A stretch of 64,000 nt of DNA from Lactobacillus sp. ESL0791 (GTDB lineage Bacteria; Bacillota; Bacilli; Lactobacillales; Lactobacillaceae). Below the pieces are notes generated by a model, which saw nothing but the letters and a program-made list of their open reading frames with translations, searched no databases and had not been told where the DNA came from. The position numbers and the translations under genes are program-made. How positions within the stretch are numbered: the stretch's first letter is position 1; each line of letters starts with the position of its first letter. Shown one piece after another: positions 34,719 to 42,476 of this stretch. The stretch is taken from NCBI RefSeq assembly GCF_029433255.1, contig NZ_JAQTHU010000001.1, forward strand, positions 682,001 to 746,000. Reading direction: 5' to 3'.

Positions 34719-36362
34719 ATGAAAGAAAATAAAATAAAAGGAAGAAATACACAAAGCACTTTTATCAAGGGCTCGGCCTGGATGACCGTTGGTTCAATTA
34801 CTTCACGGATTCTCGGTGCGGTATATATTATTCCTTGGTTTGCTTGGATGTGGCCTTACGGCAACATTGCTAATGCAATGACCGCAAGAAGCTATAATAT
34901 TTACAGTATTTTTATTTTGATTTCGACTGCAGGAATTCCGGGTGCCGTTGCCAAGCAGGTGGCAAAGTATAATGCACTCAATGAGTATGGAATTGGCCGC
35001 AAATTATTTAGACGCGGACTAATCTTGATGATGTTTTTGGGAATCATTTCTGCAGCAGTAATGTATTGGGCCTCGCCGATTCTGGCTTCTAATGGCAGCC
35101 AAAGTGATCCGCGCCAGATTGAAGTAATGCGCAGTCTATCGTACGCGATTTTAATTATTCCAATTTTGAGTATTATGCGGGGGTATTTTCAGGGCTATGC
35201 AGATATGATGCCCTCCGCAATGTCACAGTTTATTGAGCAGTTTGCGCGGGTTATCTGGATACTTCTGACGGCCTACGTCATTATGAAGATTCAGCATGGT
35301 TCGTTTGTTCGGGCAGTTATTCAATTTAATTTGGCGGCGGCAATTGGAGCAGTTTTTGGCATTGCCGTTTTGGTCTGGTTTTTACTATCACGCAGGCAAA
35401 AATTGAATGTCCTGGTTGAAAATTCCAATAATCAAATTAAGGTTTCAACTTCCAGCCTTGTGCGAGAAATTATTGCCCAGGCAATCCCGTTTATCATCAT
35501 TGATGCGGGGATTCAACTTTTCTACCTGGTTGATCAGTACACCTTTCACCCAATAATTGCCAGTCTGGTTAATGCTAATTACGACACAATTGAAACATGG
35601 TATGCTCTGTTTTCCCTGAATGCCAACAAGTTAATTATGATTATTGTGTCTTTGGCAACTGCGATGGCGGTTACAGCAATTCCGTTGTTATCTGCTGCCC
35701 ATGCCCGGCGGGATTACCAAAATATTTCGTTGCAAATTGGAAATACGCTTGACCTATTTTTGTTTGTGATGATCCCGGCAGCTTTCGGCATGGCTGCAAT
35801 TGCGACACCGATTTATACTATTTTTTATGGTTATGACATCTTGGGTTCCAGTGTCCTGTATGTGTCTGCGTTTACGGCCATTACACTGGGCTTGTTTACC
35901 GTCTTAATGGCAATCCTGCAGGGCCTGTCAGAAAATAGTTTAGCGATTAAATATTTGGTTCTAGGCTTAATTATCAAAGCCATTATGCAGTACCCGATGA
36001 TTTTCTTGTTTAAAATATATGGCCCTCTTGCATCAACCAATCTGGGTATGCTGACCATTATCTTTTTGGCACTCAAACATTTGAAAATTAATTTTTCGTT
36101 CAACAGTAGCCGTACCAATCGCCGCTTTATTGGAGTGATGGCATTCTCAATTGGGATGTTTCTGCTGGTTCTTTTAACTGAAAAATTGCTGGGTTTTGTT
36201 CTCACACCAACAAGACGCGGACAAGCATTTATTATCGTGTTTGCTTCCGTTTTAGTTGGCATCATCTTTTATGCTTTTGTGACGCTTAAGACAGGGCTAG
36301 CGCAGAAAGTCCTGGGTGACCGGATTGTTCAGGTTTTGCACAAATTTCATCTTCACGCGTAA
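34719..36362 (+). CDS. MOP-superfamily lipid/polysaccharide flippase (SpoVB/RfbX type)
   Basis: 547 residues with about 14 membrane helices, starting with a short cytosolic tail and FIKGSAWMTVGSITSRILGAVYIIPW, the characteristic opening of polysaccharide-biosynthesis/SpoVB-type exporters. These flip undecaprenyl-linked precursors (lipid II or polysaccharide units) across the membrane. Arg/Gln residues within the first helices (SITSRILG, GYFQGYADMMPSAMSQFIEQFAR split in two here: GYFQGYADMM and QFIEQFARVIW) fit that family. Single gene between its own promoter and terminator. The exact cargo is unknown. Confidence 0.87.
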   Translation: MKENKIKGRNTQSTFIKGSAWMTVGSITSRILGAVYIIPWFAWMWPYGNIANAMTARSYNIYSIFILISTAGIPGAVAKQVAKYNALNEYGIGRKLFRRGLILMMFLGIISAAVMYWASPILASNGSQSDPRQIEVMRSLSYAILIIPILSIMRGYFQGYADMMPSAMSQFIEQFARVIWILLTAYVIMKIQHGSFVRAVIQFNLAAAIGAVFGIAVLVWFLLSRRQKLNVLVENSNNQIKVSTSSLVREIIAQAIPFIIIDAGIQLFYLVDQYTFHPIIASLVNANYDTIETWYALFSLNANKLIMIIVSLATAMAVTAIPLLSAAHARRDYQNISLQIGNTLDLFLFVMIPAAFGMAAIATPIYTIFYGYDILGSSVLYVSAFTAITLGLFTVLMAILQGLSENSLAIKYLVLGLIIKAIMQYPMIFLFKIYGPLASTNLGMLTIIFLALKHLKINFSFNSSRTNRRFIGVMAFSIGMFLLVLLTEKLLGFVLTPTRRGQAFIIVFASVLVGIIFYAFVTLKTGLAQKVLGDRIVQVLHKFHLHA

Positions 36363-36397
36363 AAACGTATTGCTGCTGGCGGCAATACGTTTTTTTG
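36361..36397 (+). terminator. Rho-independent terminator after the flippase gene
   Basis: AAAACGTATTGC / GCAATACGTTTTTTT hairpin. Confidence 0.85.
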
Positions 36398-36400
36398 CAA

Positions 36401-36429
36401 GAAAAAAAGCTAGTCAATTGACTAGCCTT
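36401..36429 (-). terminator. Rho-independent terminator of tRNA-Leu(CAG)
   Basis: On the minus strand AAGGCTAGTCAATTGACTAGC followed by a T run, a perfect CTAGTCAATTGACTAG palindrome just after the tRNA. Confidence 0.8.
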
Positions 36430-36436
36430 AACTTGA

Positions 36437-36520
36437 TGCCCCGAAAAAGATTCGAACTTTCACTCAGTTGCCTGAACAGCGACCTGAACGCTGCGCGTCT
36501 GCCAATTCCGCCATCGGGGC
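36437..36520 (-). tRNA. tRNA-Leu (anticodon CAG)
   Basis: Class II tRNA: acceptor GCCCCGA/TCGGGGC, D-arm TGGCGGAATTGGCAGACGCG, anticodon loop TTCAGGT, discriminator A. A solitary gene with its own terminator, on the opposite strand to its neighbours. CCA not encoded. Confidence 0.93.
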
Positions 36521-36624
36521 AGATATTTCATTAGTACATAGATAATGATACCAAAAATTTGCTAAAATGTAATCATAAAATTTAATTAATCTTGATTTTT
36601 ATTTGAAAAGGAGCAATTTGAACA

Positions 36625-37905
36625 GTGGTTATCAAAGTAAAAAAGGCAATTATCGGCTTCACAGCAATGATTTTGCTGGTTTGCACGGCGGGGCAAAGCG
36701 TCCTTGCCAGTAGCGCAGATAATTATCAGGCAGGTCAACTTGAGCTGCCGGTTAAGTCCGCCTTGGTGATTGATAGCGGCACGGGACAAGTGCTGTACGG
36801 CAAAAATATAAACCAGCCGTTGCCAATTGCTTCCATGACCAAATTAGTTACCGTTTATCTGACTTTGCTGGCAATCAGGCAAAAGAAAATTAACTGGGCA
36901 ACTCGCGTTAAGCCCGATGCAGAGATTGTGCGCGTTGCCAACAATCCCGACTTTTCGAATGTTCCGCTTAAGCGGGGACACAAGTATTCAGTTAAGCAGC
37001 TCTATCAAGCAACGCTGATTGAATCGGCGAATGGGGCAGCAATGTGCTTGGCCCAGGCAGTTTCTGGCAGTCAGAGTGCATTTGTTCGGCAAATGCGCCA
37101 TCAGCTGAAGCAATGGCACATTAATGACGCACAGATTTATACCGTTTGCGGTCTGCCGAATAAAAATGTGGGCAAGGCAGCTTATCCGGGCGTAGCAAAA
37201 AATGTCGAAAATAAAATGTCGGCTAAGGATATGGCAATAGTTGGTCAGCACCTTTTGTTAGAGTTCCCGCAAGTTCTGCAAACGACTAAATTGGCTCACC
37301 TTAATTTTGTAGATGTCGGCAAAGTGACGCGCATGACAAACTTTAACTCAATGCTGCCGGGCTTGCCTCAGAATGATCCTGCAATTAAAATTGATGGCTT
37401 AAAAACCGGTACGACCGACGCTGCAGGTGCTTGTTTTATTGGGACGGCCAAGTATAAAGGCGGACGGGTTATCAGTGTCGTTATGGGGGCGCGGCACCGT
37501 GATGGAACTGATCCGGCCCGCTTTATTCAAACAAGGGCTTTGCTGAAGCATGTTTTCGCCAACTACCATCCCCTTAATTTTACCGCGGGTGAAAAATTAT
37601 CCGGGCAGACGATGATGAAGGCCAAGGACGGTCAGGAAGAACAGATTCGGCTCGGCTTTAAAACGAAAACGACTGTTTGGGATCCGCTTGACGGTAAAAC
37701 CGTGACCACCAGTCTGCAAAGAAAAGAAATCGAAGCGCCAATTACTAAGGGTCAGGTTGTCAATTATTATCAATTCAAATCAGGAAGCAGGAAATTACCT
37801 TCGCTGGATAATCCGTCTGGGATGCAAATCAAGGCGCAAGCTCTGCAGGCAACCGGTAAAGTGAATTTCTTGGTCAGGTTTTGGCGCTGGCTGTTTGGGG
37901 GCTAG
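36625..37905 (+). CDS. dacA: D-alanyl-D-alanine carboxypeptidase (low-molecular-weight PBP, DacA type)
   Basis: Serine peptidase that trims the terminal D-Ala from peptidoglycan stem peptides outside the membrane. 426 residues: signal peptide (about 1-29, cleaved near VLASSA), catalytic SMTK at 70-73, SAN at 134-136, LKTGTT near 255, a PBP5-type C-terminal beta domain, and a final amphipathic/hydrophobic anchor (NFLVRFWRWLFGG). GTG 36625 with GGAG 11 bases upstream. The next gene starts directly after the stop (TAGATGATG), so the two form an operon. Confidence 0.92.
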   Translation: MVIKVKKAIIGFTAMILLVCTAGQSVLASSADNYQAGQLELPVKSALVIDSGTGQVLYGKNINQPLPIASMTKLVTVYLTLLAIRQKKINWATRVKPDAEIVRVANNPDFSNVPLKRGHKYSVKQLYQATLIESANGAAMCLAQAVSGSQSAFVRQMRHQLKQWHINDAQIYTVCGLPNKNVGKAAYPGVAKNVENKMSAKDMAIVGQHLLLEFPQVLQTTKLAHLNFVDVGKVTRMTNFNSMLPGLPQNDPAIKIDGLKTGTTDAAGACFIGTAKYKGGRVISVVMGARHRDGTDPARFIQTRALLKHVFANYHPLNFTAGEKLSGQTMMKAKDGQEEQIRLGFKTKTTVWDPLDGKTVTTSLQRKEIEAPITKGQVVNYYQFKSGSRKLPSLDNPSGMQIKAQALQATGKVNFLVRFWRWLFGG

Positions 37906-38751
37906 ATGATGGCAGAAATCACAGAAGAAATTTTACATGAAGTGATTAAGCGGCGTAAGAGCGTCTCTCACAAGGGTAATTACGGTAGAGTGTTACTAAT
38001 CGGCGGCAGCGAAAACTACGGTGGAGCGATAATTATGGCGGCTGAGGGCGCGCTTAATGCGGGCAGCGGTCTGGTGGCAGTTGCCTCGCACCAGCAAAAT
38101 TTATCGGCTTTGCATTCCCGGGATCCGGAAGTAATGTTTATTGATTGGCAGGATAAGACTTTAGGCAGCTTAATTAAAAAAATGAATGTGGTTGTGTGCG
38201 GTCCGGGATTGGGAACCAATGATTTTGCTAAGAAAATTTTATTAACGGTAAAAGACATGGTTACGGCCAAGCAGACACTGATTTTGGATGCCAGTGCCCT
38301 GGACCTGATTGCCCAGGATTCGTCATTAATGCCGGTGAATGCCGGAAATATCATTTTAACTCCGCACCAAATGGAATGGCAGCGGCTGAGTAGGATCCAT
38401 ATTCCGTTTCAAACGGATGAAGCCAATATTGCTGCTTTAGCTAAATTGGTACCAAATAAGAACGTGGTACTGGTTTTGAAATCTAACCACACGCATATTT
38501 ATATTGCTGATGGGCAAATTTTTGTTAATCCCCTTGGCAATCCGGGAATGGCCACCGGCGGTATGGGTGATACTTTAGCCGGAATCATTGCTGGCTTTGT
38601 GGCTCAGTTCGGCTCACAGGTAAAAACGGTTTTGGCAGCCGTTTACCTGCATTCACTGGCTGGGGATGAGATATATAAAGAAAATTATCTTGTGCGGCCG
38701 ACAAAATTAGCGGCTTTGCTGCCAAAATTAATGAAAAGCTATGTCAATTAA
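37906..38751 (+). CDS. nnrD: ADP-dependent NAD(P)H-hydrate dehydratase (YjeF C-terminal/ribokinase-like)
   Basis: Repairs damaged NAD(P)HX, formed by heat or GAPDH side reaction, back to NAD(P)H with ADP. 281 residues of the carbohydrate-kinase fold: HKGNYGRVLLIGGSENYGGA near the start, VCGPGLG, ILTPHQMEW, and the catalytic GNPGMATGGMGDTLAGIIAGF-type motif (GMATGGMGDTL, with Asp as base) near 210. The epimerase half (YjeF N-terminal) is absent, as is common in Firmicutes. ATG 37906 or 37909 (GGGGG upstream). Cotranscribed with dacA. Confidence 0.9.
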   Translation: MMAEITEEILHEVIKRRKSVSHKGNYGRVLLIGGSENYGGAIIMAAEGALNAGSGLVAVASHQQNLSALHSRDPEVMFIDWQDKTLGSLIKKMNVVVCGPGLGTNDFAKKILLTVKDMVTAKQTLILDASALDLIAQDSSLMPVNAGNIILTPHQMEWQRLSRIHIPFQTDEANIAALAKLVPNKNVVLVLKSNHTHIYIADGQIFVNPLGNPGMATGGMGDTLAGIIAGFVAQFGSQVKTVLAAVYLHSLAGDEIYKENYLVRPTKLAALLPKLMKSYVN

Positions 38752-38752
38752 A

Positions 38753-38781
38753 TTGGCAGCCCGGCTTTTTCCTGTTATAAT
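38753..38781 (+). promoter_or_regulatory. promoter of the argS T-box leader
   Basis: TTGGCA (38753-38758), 17 bp, TATAAT (38776-38781), a near-consensus sigma-A promoter. Confidence 0.75.
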
Positions 38782-38787
38782 CAATGC

Positions 38788-38982
38788 TTGTAAAGGTTAA
38801 AAGTAGTAGCAGGTGATTTTTTCAGCGAGTCTGGGCCGGTGTGAGCTAGGCAAAAAAAGTTTGTGAAGGCGTGTTTAGCCAGACTAAGTAATAAATTTAA
38901 GAAGCGGATACTTTGTATCAAATAGAGTGGTACCGCGGGTAATAACTCGTCTCTTTCTACGGATGTAGGAAGAGTTTTTTTA
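38788..38982 (+). promoter_or_regulatory. T-box riboswitch of argS
   Basis: T-box core AGAGTGGTACCGCGGG (38924-38939), Stem I with GCCGGTGTGAGCTAGGC, and a terminator CTCTTTCTAC-ggat-GTAGGAAGAG plus T run (38951-38982). A CGT triplet in GAAGGCGTGTTT may be the arginine specifier (inference). Predicted to sense uncharged tRNA-Arg. Confidence 0.88.
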
Positions 38983-38998
38983 TTGACGGAGATTGCTG

Positions 38999-40684
38999 AT
39001 GGATTTTAAAAAAGAAGTTGTTGAATTAATTGGCGGGCAGGTTGACCTGCCTCAGGAAAAAATTACGGCGTTGATTGAGCGTCCCAAGAATGCAAAATTA
39101 GGTGATTATGCCTTTCCGTGTTTCGTGCTTGCCAAAACATTGCATAAAAACCCGGTCGAAATTGCTAAAAATATTGCTGACCAGCTCAGCAGTGAGGATT
39201 TTTCTGAAATTAAGGCGGTTGGCCCCTATGTCAACTTTGCAATTAACCACCAAAAATTAATTGCGGAAACCCTGACAATGGTCTTGCGTTACGGACAACA
39301 TTACGGTGACCAAACCTTGGGCAAAGGCAATGTGCCAATTGACATGTCCAGCCCGAATATTGCCAAGCCGATGTCGATGGGCCATTTGCGCTCAACGGTA
39401 ATCGGTAATTCGATTGCTAAAACTTTAGCTAAGGTGGGCTACACGCCGATCAAAATCAATTATATCGGTGACTATGGCACCCAGTTCGGTAAACTGATTG
39501 CTGCATATAAGCATTGGGGTAATGAGGAAGATGTTAAGAAAGACCCGATCATGAATCTCTTTCATTATTATGTTAAATTTCACGAGGAAGCGGAAAAGGA
39601 TCCGACGCTTGATGATGAGGGTCGTGCTTGGTTCAAGAAACTCGAAGACGGTGATCCGGAGGCCGTTAAGTTGTGGCAATGGTTCCGCGATGTATCACTG
39701 GTTGATTTTAAGCGCATCTATGATGAGCTGGGCATTAGTTTTGATTCATACAAGGGTGAGGCCTTTTTTAACGATAAAATGCAGCCCGTAATTGACGAAT
39801 TAAAGGAAAAGGGCCTTCTGCACGAATCGCGCGGTGCCCAAGTCGTTGACATGGGTGAAGGCGAAAATCCGGCGATGATTGTTAAGTCGGACGGTACCAG
39901 TATTTATTTGACGCGTGACCTTGCGGCCGCAATTTACCGGATGAAGACTTATCATTTTGTCAAGATGCTCTATGTTGTGGGCAATGAGCAGGCCCAACAC
40001 TTTGTTGAATTGAAAACCGTTTTGAAAAAAATGGGTTATGCTTGGGCCGATGATATTTATCATGTACCGTTTGGCTTAATTACCCAAGGCGGTAAAAAAC
40101 TTTCAACACGTAAGGGTAATGTTGTTTTCTTGGATCAGGTTTTAAGGGATGCCGTATCCTTGGCACAAAAACAGATTGAACAGAAGAATCCGGACTTGGC
40201 CGACCAAAAACAGGTCGCTCACGATGTTGGGGTGGGTGCCGTGATTTTTCATGATTTGAAAAATGACCGCACAGACAACTTTGACTTCGACTTGGAAGAA
40301 GTTGTGCGCTTTGAAGGCGATACGGGCCCGTATGTCCAATATACCAACGCCCGCGCCCAAAGCGTTTTGCGCAAAGCTGCCAAGCTTAAGCAGCAAGCCA
40401 AGACAAAGGCGATTAGTCTGACCGATGACTGGGCCTTTGCCGTTGCCAAGGATTTGGCAGATTTTCCAGAAATTGTTGCCCGTGCAAGTGAAAAATTTGA
40501 GCCCTCGGTGATTGCCAAATATTCCTTAGATTTAGCGAAAAAGTTTAATAAATATTATGCCAATGTCAAGATTTTGACAGTGGATGAGCAAATTGGTGAT
40601 CGCTTGGCTCTTGTTCAGGCAACGTCAATCGTCCTAACCGAGTCCTTGCGCTTGTTAGGTGTTAACGCACCAAAAGAAATGTAA
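38999..40684 (+). CDS. argS: arginyl-tRNA synthetase
   Basis: Class I synthetase charging tRNA-Arg. 561 residues: N-terminal Add-1 domain recognising the tRNA D-loop (1-105), the HIGH-type motif in SSPNIAKPMSMGHLRSTVIG at about 120-140, catalytic Rossmann domain with YIGDYGTQFG, the KMSKS-region variant GGKKLSTRKGN, and a helical DALR anticodon-binding domain (VQYTNARAQSVLRKA onward). ATG 38999 has GGAG 7 bases upstream; the in-frame TTG 38993 is too close to that site. Under T-box control. Followed by fba with its own promoter. Confidence 0.95.
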   Translation: MDFKKEVVELIGGQVDLPQEKITALIERPKNAKLGDYAFPCFVLAKTLHKNPVEIAKNIADQLSSEDFSEIKAVGPYVNFAINHQKLIAETLTMVLRYGQHYGDQTLGKGNVPIDMSSPNIAKPMSMGHLRSTVIGNSIAKTLAKVGYTPIKINYIGDYGTQFGKLIAAYKHWGNEEDVKKDPIMNLFHYYVKFHEEAEKDPTLDDEGRAWFKKLEDGDPEAVKLWQWFRDVSLVDFKRIYDELGISFDSYKGEAFFNDKMQPVIDELKEKGLLHESRGAQVVDMGEGENPAMIVKSDGTSIYLTRDLAAAIYRMKTYHFVKMLYVVGNEQAQHFVELKTVLKKMGYAWADDIYHVPFGLITQGGKKLSTRKGNVVFLDQVLRDAVSLAQKQIEQKNPDLADQKQVAHDVGVGAVIFHDLKNDRTDNFDFDLEEVVRFEGDTGPYVQYTNARAQSVLRKAAKLKQQAKTKAISLTDDWAFAVAKDLADFPEIVARASEKFEPSVIAKYSLDLAKKFNKYYANVKILTVDEQIGDRLALVQATSIVLTESLRLLGVNAPKEM

Positions 40685-40724
40685 AATAAATCATCTATAA
40701 ATAGCGCTTACTTTAGATTAAAGA

Positions 40725-40754
40725 TTGTTCATTACTTAATTTATACGGTACAAT
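40725..40754 (+). promoter_or_regulatory. fba promoter
   Basis: TTGTTC (40725-40730), 18 bp, TACAAT (40749-40754), 31 bp before the fba ATG, which has an AGGAGG ribosome site. Confidence 0.65.
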
Positions 40755-40785
40755 AGCAGTGTAAGTTTTTATAGGAGGTATTTTA

Positions 40786-41700
40786 ATGGCTTATTTAGAT
40801 AACGGTAATCAAATCTTTAAAGATGCTCGTAAAAACCATTATGCAGTCGGTGCTTATAACACCAATAATTTGGAATGGACCCGCGCAATTTTGCGGGCTG
40901 CTGAAGAAACCAGAACCCCGGTTTTAATTCAAGTTTCAACTGGTGCTGCTAAGTACATGGGCGGCTACAAGATTGTTAAGGATATTGTGTGCGACACGAT
41001 GGACGCAATGAACATTTCTGTTCCGGTTGTATTAAACTTGGATCACGGTGATTTTGAATCTGCTAAAGAATGTATTGCCCTTGGTTATTCGTCAGTTATG
41101 TTTGACGGCCATGCACTGCCAACTGATGAGAACTTAGCCAAGACTAAGGAAATTATCAAGTTAGCTCACGAGCGCGGAATTTCTGTTGAAGCTGAAATCG
41201 GTAAAATTGGTGAAAATCAAGGTGCTGATGGTGGTGAATTGGCTTCTGTAGAAGATGCGAAGACATTTGTTGCTGCTGGTGTTGACAAGCTTGCTTGTGG
41301 TATCGGCAACATTCACGGTGTTTACCCAGAAGGCTGGAAGGGTCTTAACTTTGATCGTTTAAAGGAAATTGCTGATGCAGTTCCAGTTCCGCTTGTTTTG
41401 CATGGTGGTTCCGGTATTCCTGAAGATCAAGTTAAGAAGGCTATTTCACTTGGAATTTCTAAGGTAAATATCAACACTGAATTCCAGTTAGCTTTCCAAG
41501 CAGCTACCCGTAAGTACTTTGAAGCTCATAAAGATGAAGACAAGGGTAACAAGGGTTATGACCCACGTAAGTTGTTATTGCCAGGTACTGAAGCAATTAC
41601 TGATGCCATGAAAGAAATGATTGGCTGGTTAGGTACCCCTTCAATTGATGAAGAACTTAAGAATGCTGCATTTGACAGAAGCTCATTAAACGAAGAATAA
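40786..41700 (+). CDS. fba: class II fructose-1,6-bisphosphate aldolase
   Basis: Zn-dependent glycolytic aldolase splitting fructose-1,6-bisphosphate into DHAP and glyceraldehyde-3-phosphate. 304 residues. Seen: LNLDHGDF (catalytic Asp and Zn His; Asn replaces the more common His before LDHG), VEAEIGKIGENQ, the zinc His in CGIGNIHGVY and VLHGGSGIP with the third His, and the SKVNINTE phosphate site. Strong AGGAGG ribosome site and codon use typical of highly expressed genes (for example GGT, AAG, GTT). Essential for homofermentative glycolysis. Confidence 0.96.
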   Translation: MAYLDNGNQIFKDARKNHYAVGAYNTNNLEWTRAILRAAEETRTPVLIQVSTGAAKYMGGYKIVKDIVCDTMDAMNISVPVVLNLDHGDFESAKECIALGYSSVMFDGHALPTDENLAKTKEIIKLAHERGISVEAEIGKIGENQGADGGELASVEDAKTFVAAGVDKLACGIGNIHGVYPEGWKGLNFDRLKEIADAVPVPLVLHGGSGIPEDQVKKAISLGISKVNINTEFQLAFQAATRKYFEAHKDEDKGNKGYDPRKLLLPGTEAITDAMKEMIGWLGTPSIDEELKNAAFDRSSLNEE

Positions 41701-41721
41701 TTTCGGATTAATTGTATAAAT

Positions 41722-41763
41722 TAAAAAGTCTAACTTTACCTATGAGGTGAGGCTAGGCTTTTT
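41722..41763 (+). terminator. Rho-independent terminator after fba
   Basis: AAAAAGTCTAACTTTACC with its imperfect complement GGTGAGGCTAGGCTTTTT around a TATGA loop. Confidence 0.7.
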
Positions 41764-41796
41764 AACCGTAATCTTTTTATTTAATCTCTTTATTAA

Positions 41797-41825
41797 TTGC
41801 TTTACTAAATATTGCTGGGTATAAT
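41797..41825 (+). promoter_or_regulatory. promoter of the CptI-like antitoxin RNA and toxin
   Basis: TTGCTT (41797-41802), exactly 17 bp, consensus TATAAT (41820-41825). Transcription would start near 41832, just before the first 45-bp repeat. Confidence 0.8.
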
Positions 41826-41837
41826 AAAGACATAAAA

Positions 41838-41927
41838 CAAATATTGCCGCGAACGCAGAAGCGGCTAATAAAAGCTGCGTTTCAAATATTGCCGCGAACG
41901 CAGAAGCGGCTAATAAAAGCTGCGTTT
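41838..41927 (+). repeat. two perfect 45-bp tandem repeats
   Basis: Two identical adjacent units starting CAAATATTGCCGCG and ending AGCTGCGTTT; the first bases of a third unit (CAAAT) follow at 41928. Confidence 0.95.
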
Positions 41928-41937
41928 CAAATGTTTT

Positions 41938-41959
41938 AGCACCGTAAGGTGCTTTTTTT
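41938..41959 (+). terminator. terminator between antitoxin RNA and toxin gene
   Basis: AGCACC-gtaa-GGTGCTTTTTTT. In type III systems this hairpin limits read-through so that antitoxin RNA exceeds toxin mRNA. Confidence 0.85.
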
Positions 41960-41977
41960 ATCTAAACGAGGGATGAA

Positions 41978-42448
41978 GTGAAGCAACAGCGATTTTATTT
42001 TTTACGACAAGAATATTTTGTTAGATTTAATGATCCTTATTTGATGAAAAATCACGGTGATTTGCATCAGCACCCATGTTTTTATTCTTTCAGTGATAAG
42101 GAATACCCAGAAATATATTGGATGATTCCAATCTCACACGAAGTAAAGAAATACCGGAAGATTTATTATAAAAAGACAAGAAATAATAAACGCTGTGACA
42201 CAATTGTTTTTGGTCGCGTATTAGGCGAAGAAAAAGCTTTTCTAATTCAAAATATGTGTCCTGTCACGGAAAAATATATTAATAATGTCTATCTTGATCA
42301 CGGAATCGATGTTCAGATTGACGGAAGGCTAGCACGTGAATTAGAAATAAAAGCAAACAAAGTATTAAACATTGTTAAAAGTACAAAGTCACCTTATATA
42401 ATATTTCCTGATGTTTTAGAAATTCGGACAAGACTTTTAGCAGATTAA
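41978..42448 (+). CDS. type III toxin, CptN/TenpN-like endoribonuclease (ToxN/AbiQ superfamily)
   Basis: Predicted sequence-specific endoribonuclease that cleaves cellular RNA and processes its own antitoxin RNA. 156 residues, no signal or membrane segment. It carries the features I associate with CptN/TenpN: IYWMIPISHEVKKYRKIY (Pro51-Ile-Ser53, where ToxN/AbiQ have the active-site Ser near 51-53), CDTIVFGRVLGEEKAFLIQN, MCPVTEKYI, and YIIFPDVLEIRTRL at the end. GTG start 41978 with GAGG 6 bases upstream; the ATG at 41973 runs straight into a stop. It lies 18 bp after the terminator of the repeat RNA. Family placement by motif recall; catalysis inferred. Confidence 0.82.
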   Translation: MKQQRFYFLRQEYFVRFNDPYLMKNHGDLHQHPCFYSFSDKEYPEIYWMIPISHEVKKYRKIYYKKTRNNKRCDTIVFGRVLGEEKAFLIQNMCPVTEKYINNVYLDHGIDVQIDGRLARELEIKANKVLNIVKSTKSPYIIFPDVLEIRTRLLAD

Positions 42449-42476
42449 AGAGAAAACCATGTGTTTCTCTCTTTTT
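42446..42476. terminator. bidirectional terminator between toxin gene and pseudouridine synthase
   Basis: AGAGAAAAC-catgt-GTTTCTCT with A-rich and T-rich flanks. Confidence 0.75.

Larger units (their letters stand above)
41832..41959 (+). ncRNA. type III antitoxin RNA (CptI-like), two pseudoknot repeats
   Basis: Predicted transcript of about 130 nt holding two perfect 45-bp tandem repeats (41838-41882 and 41883-41927) and ending in a terminator. Each repeat can fold as an H-type pseudoknot. In unit 1, GCCGC (41846-41850) pairs with GCGGC (41861-41865), and AACGCAG (41852-41858) pairs with CTGCGTT (41875-41881), interleaved in the order a-b-a'-b'. Unit 2 has the same at +45. Tandem pseudoknots upstream of a ToxN-like gene define type III antitoxins; two repeats of 45 nt fits the CptI class best. 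Cleavage by the toxin at each unit is expected, not shown. Confidence 0.82.

Noticed and set aside
36316-36534. 72-codon plus-strand frame across the tRNA-Leu(CAG) gene
   Set aside because: Overlaps a terminator and the antisense of a tRNA; no coding signal.
41838-41927. The 45-bp tandem repeats as a CRISPR fragment or plasmid-type iteron
   Set aside because: Units are adjacent with no spacers, sit between a promoter and a terminator, and fold as interleaved stems; a type III antitoxin fits better.
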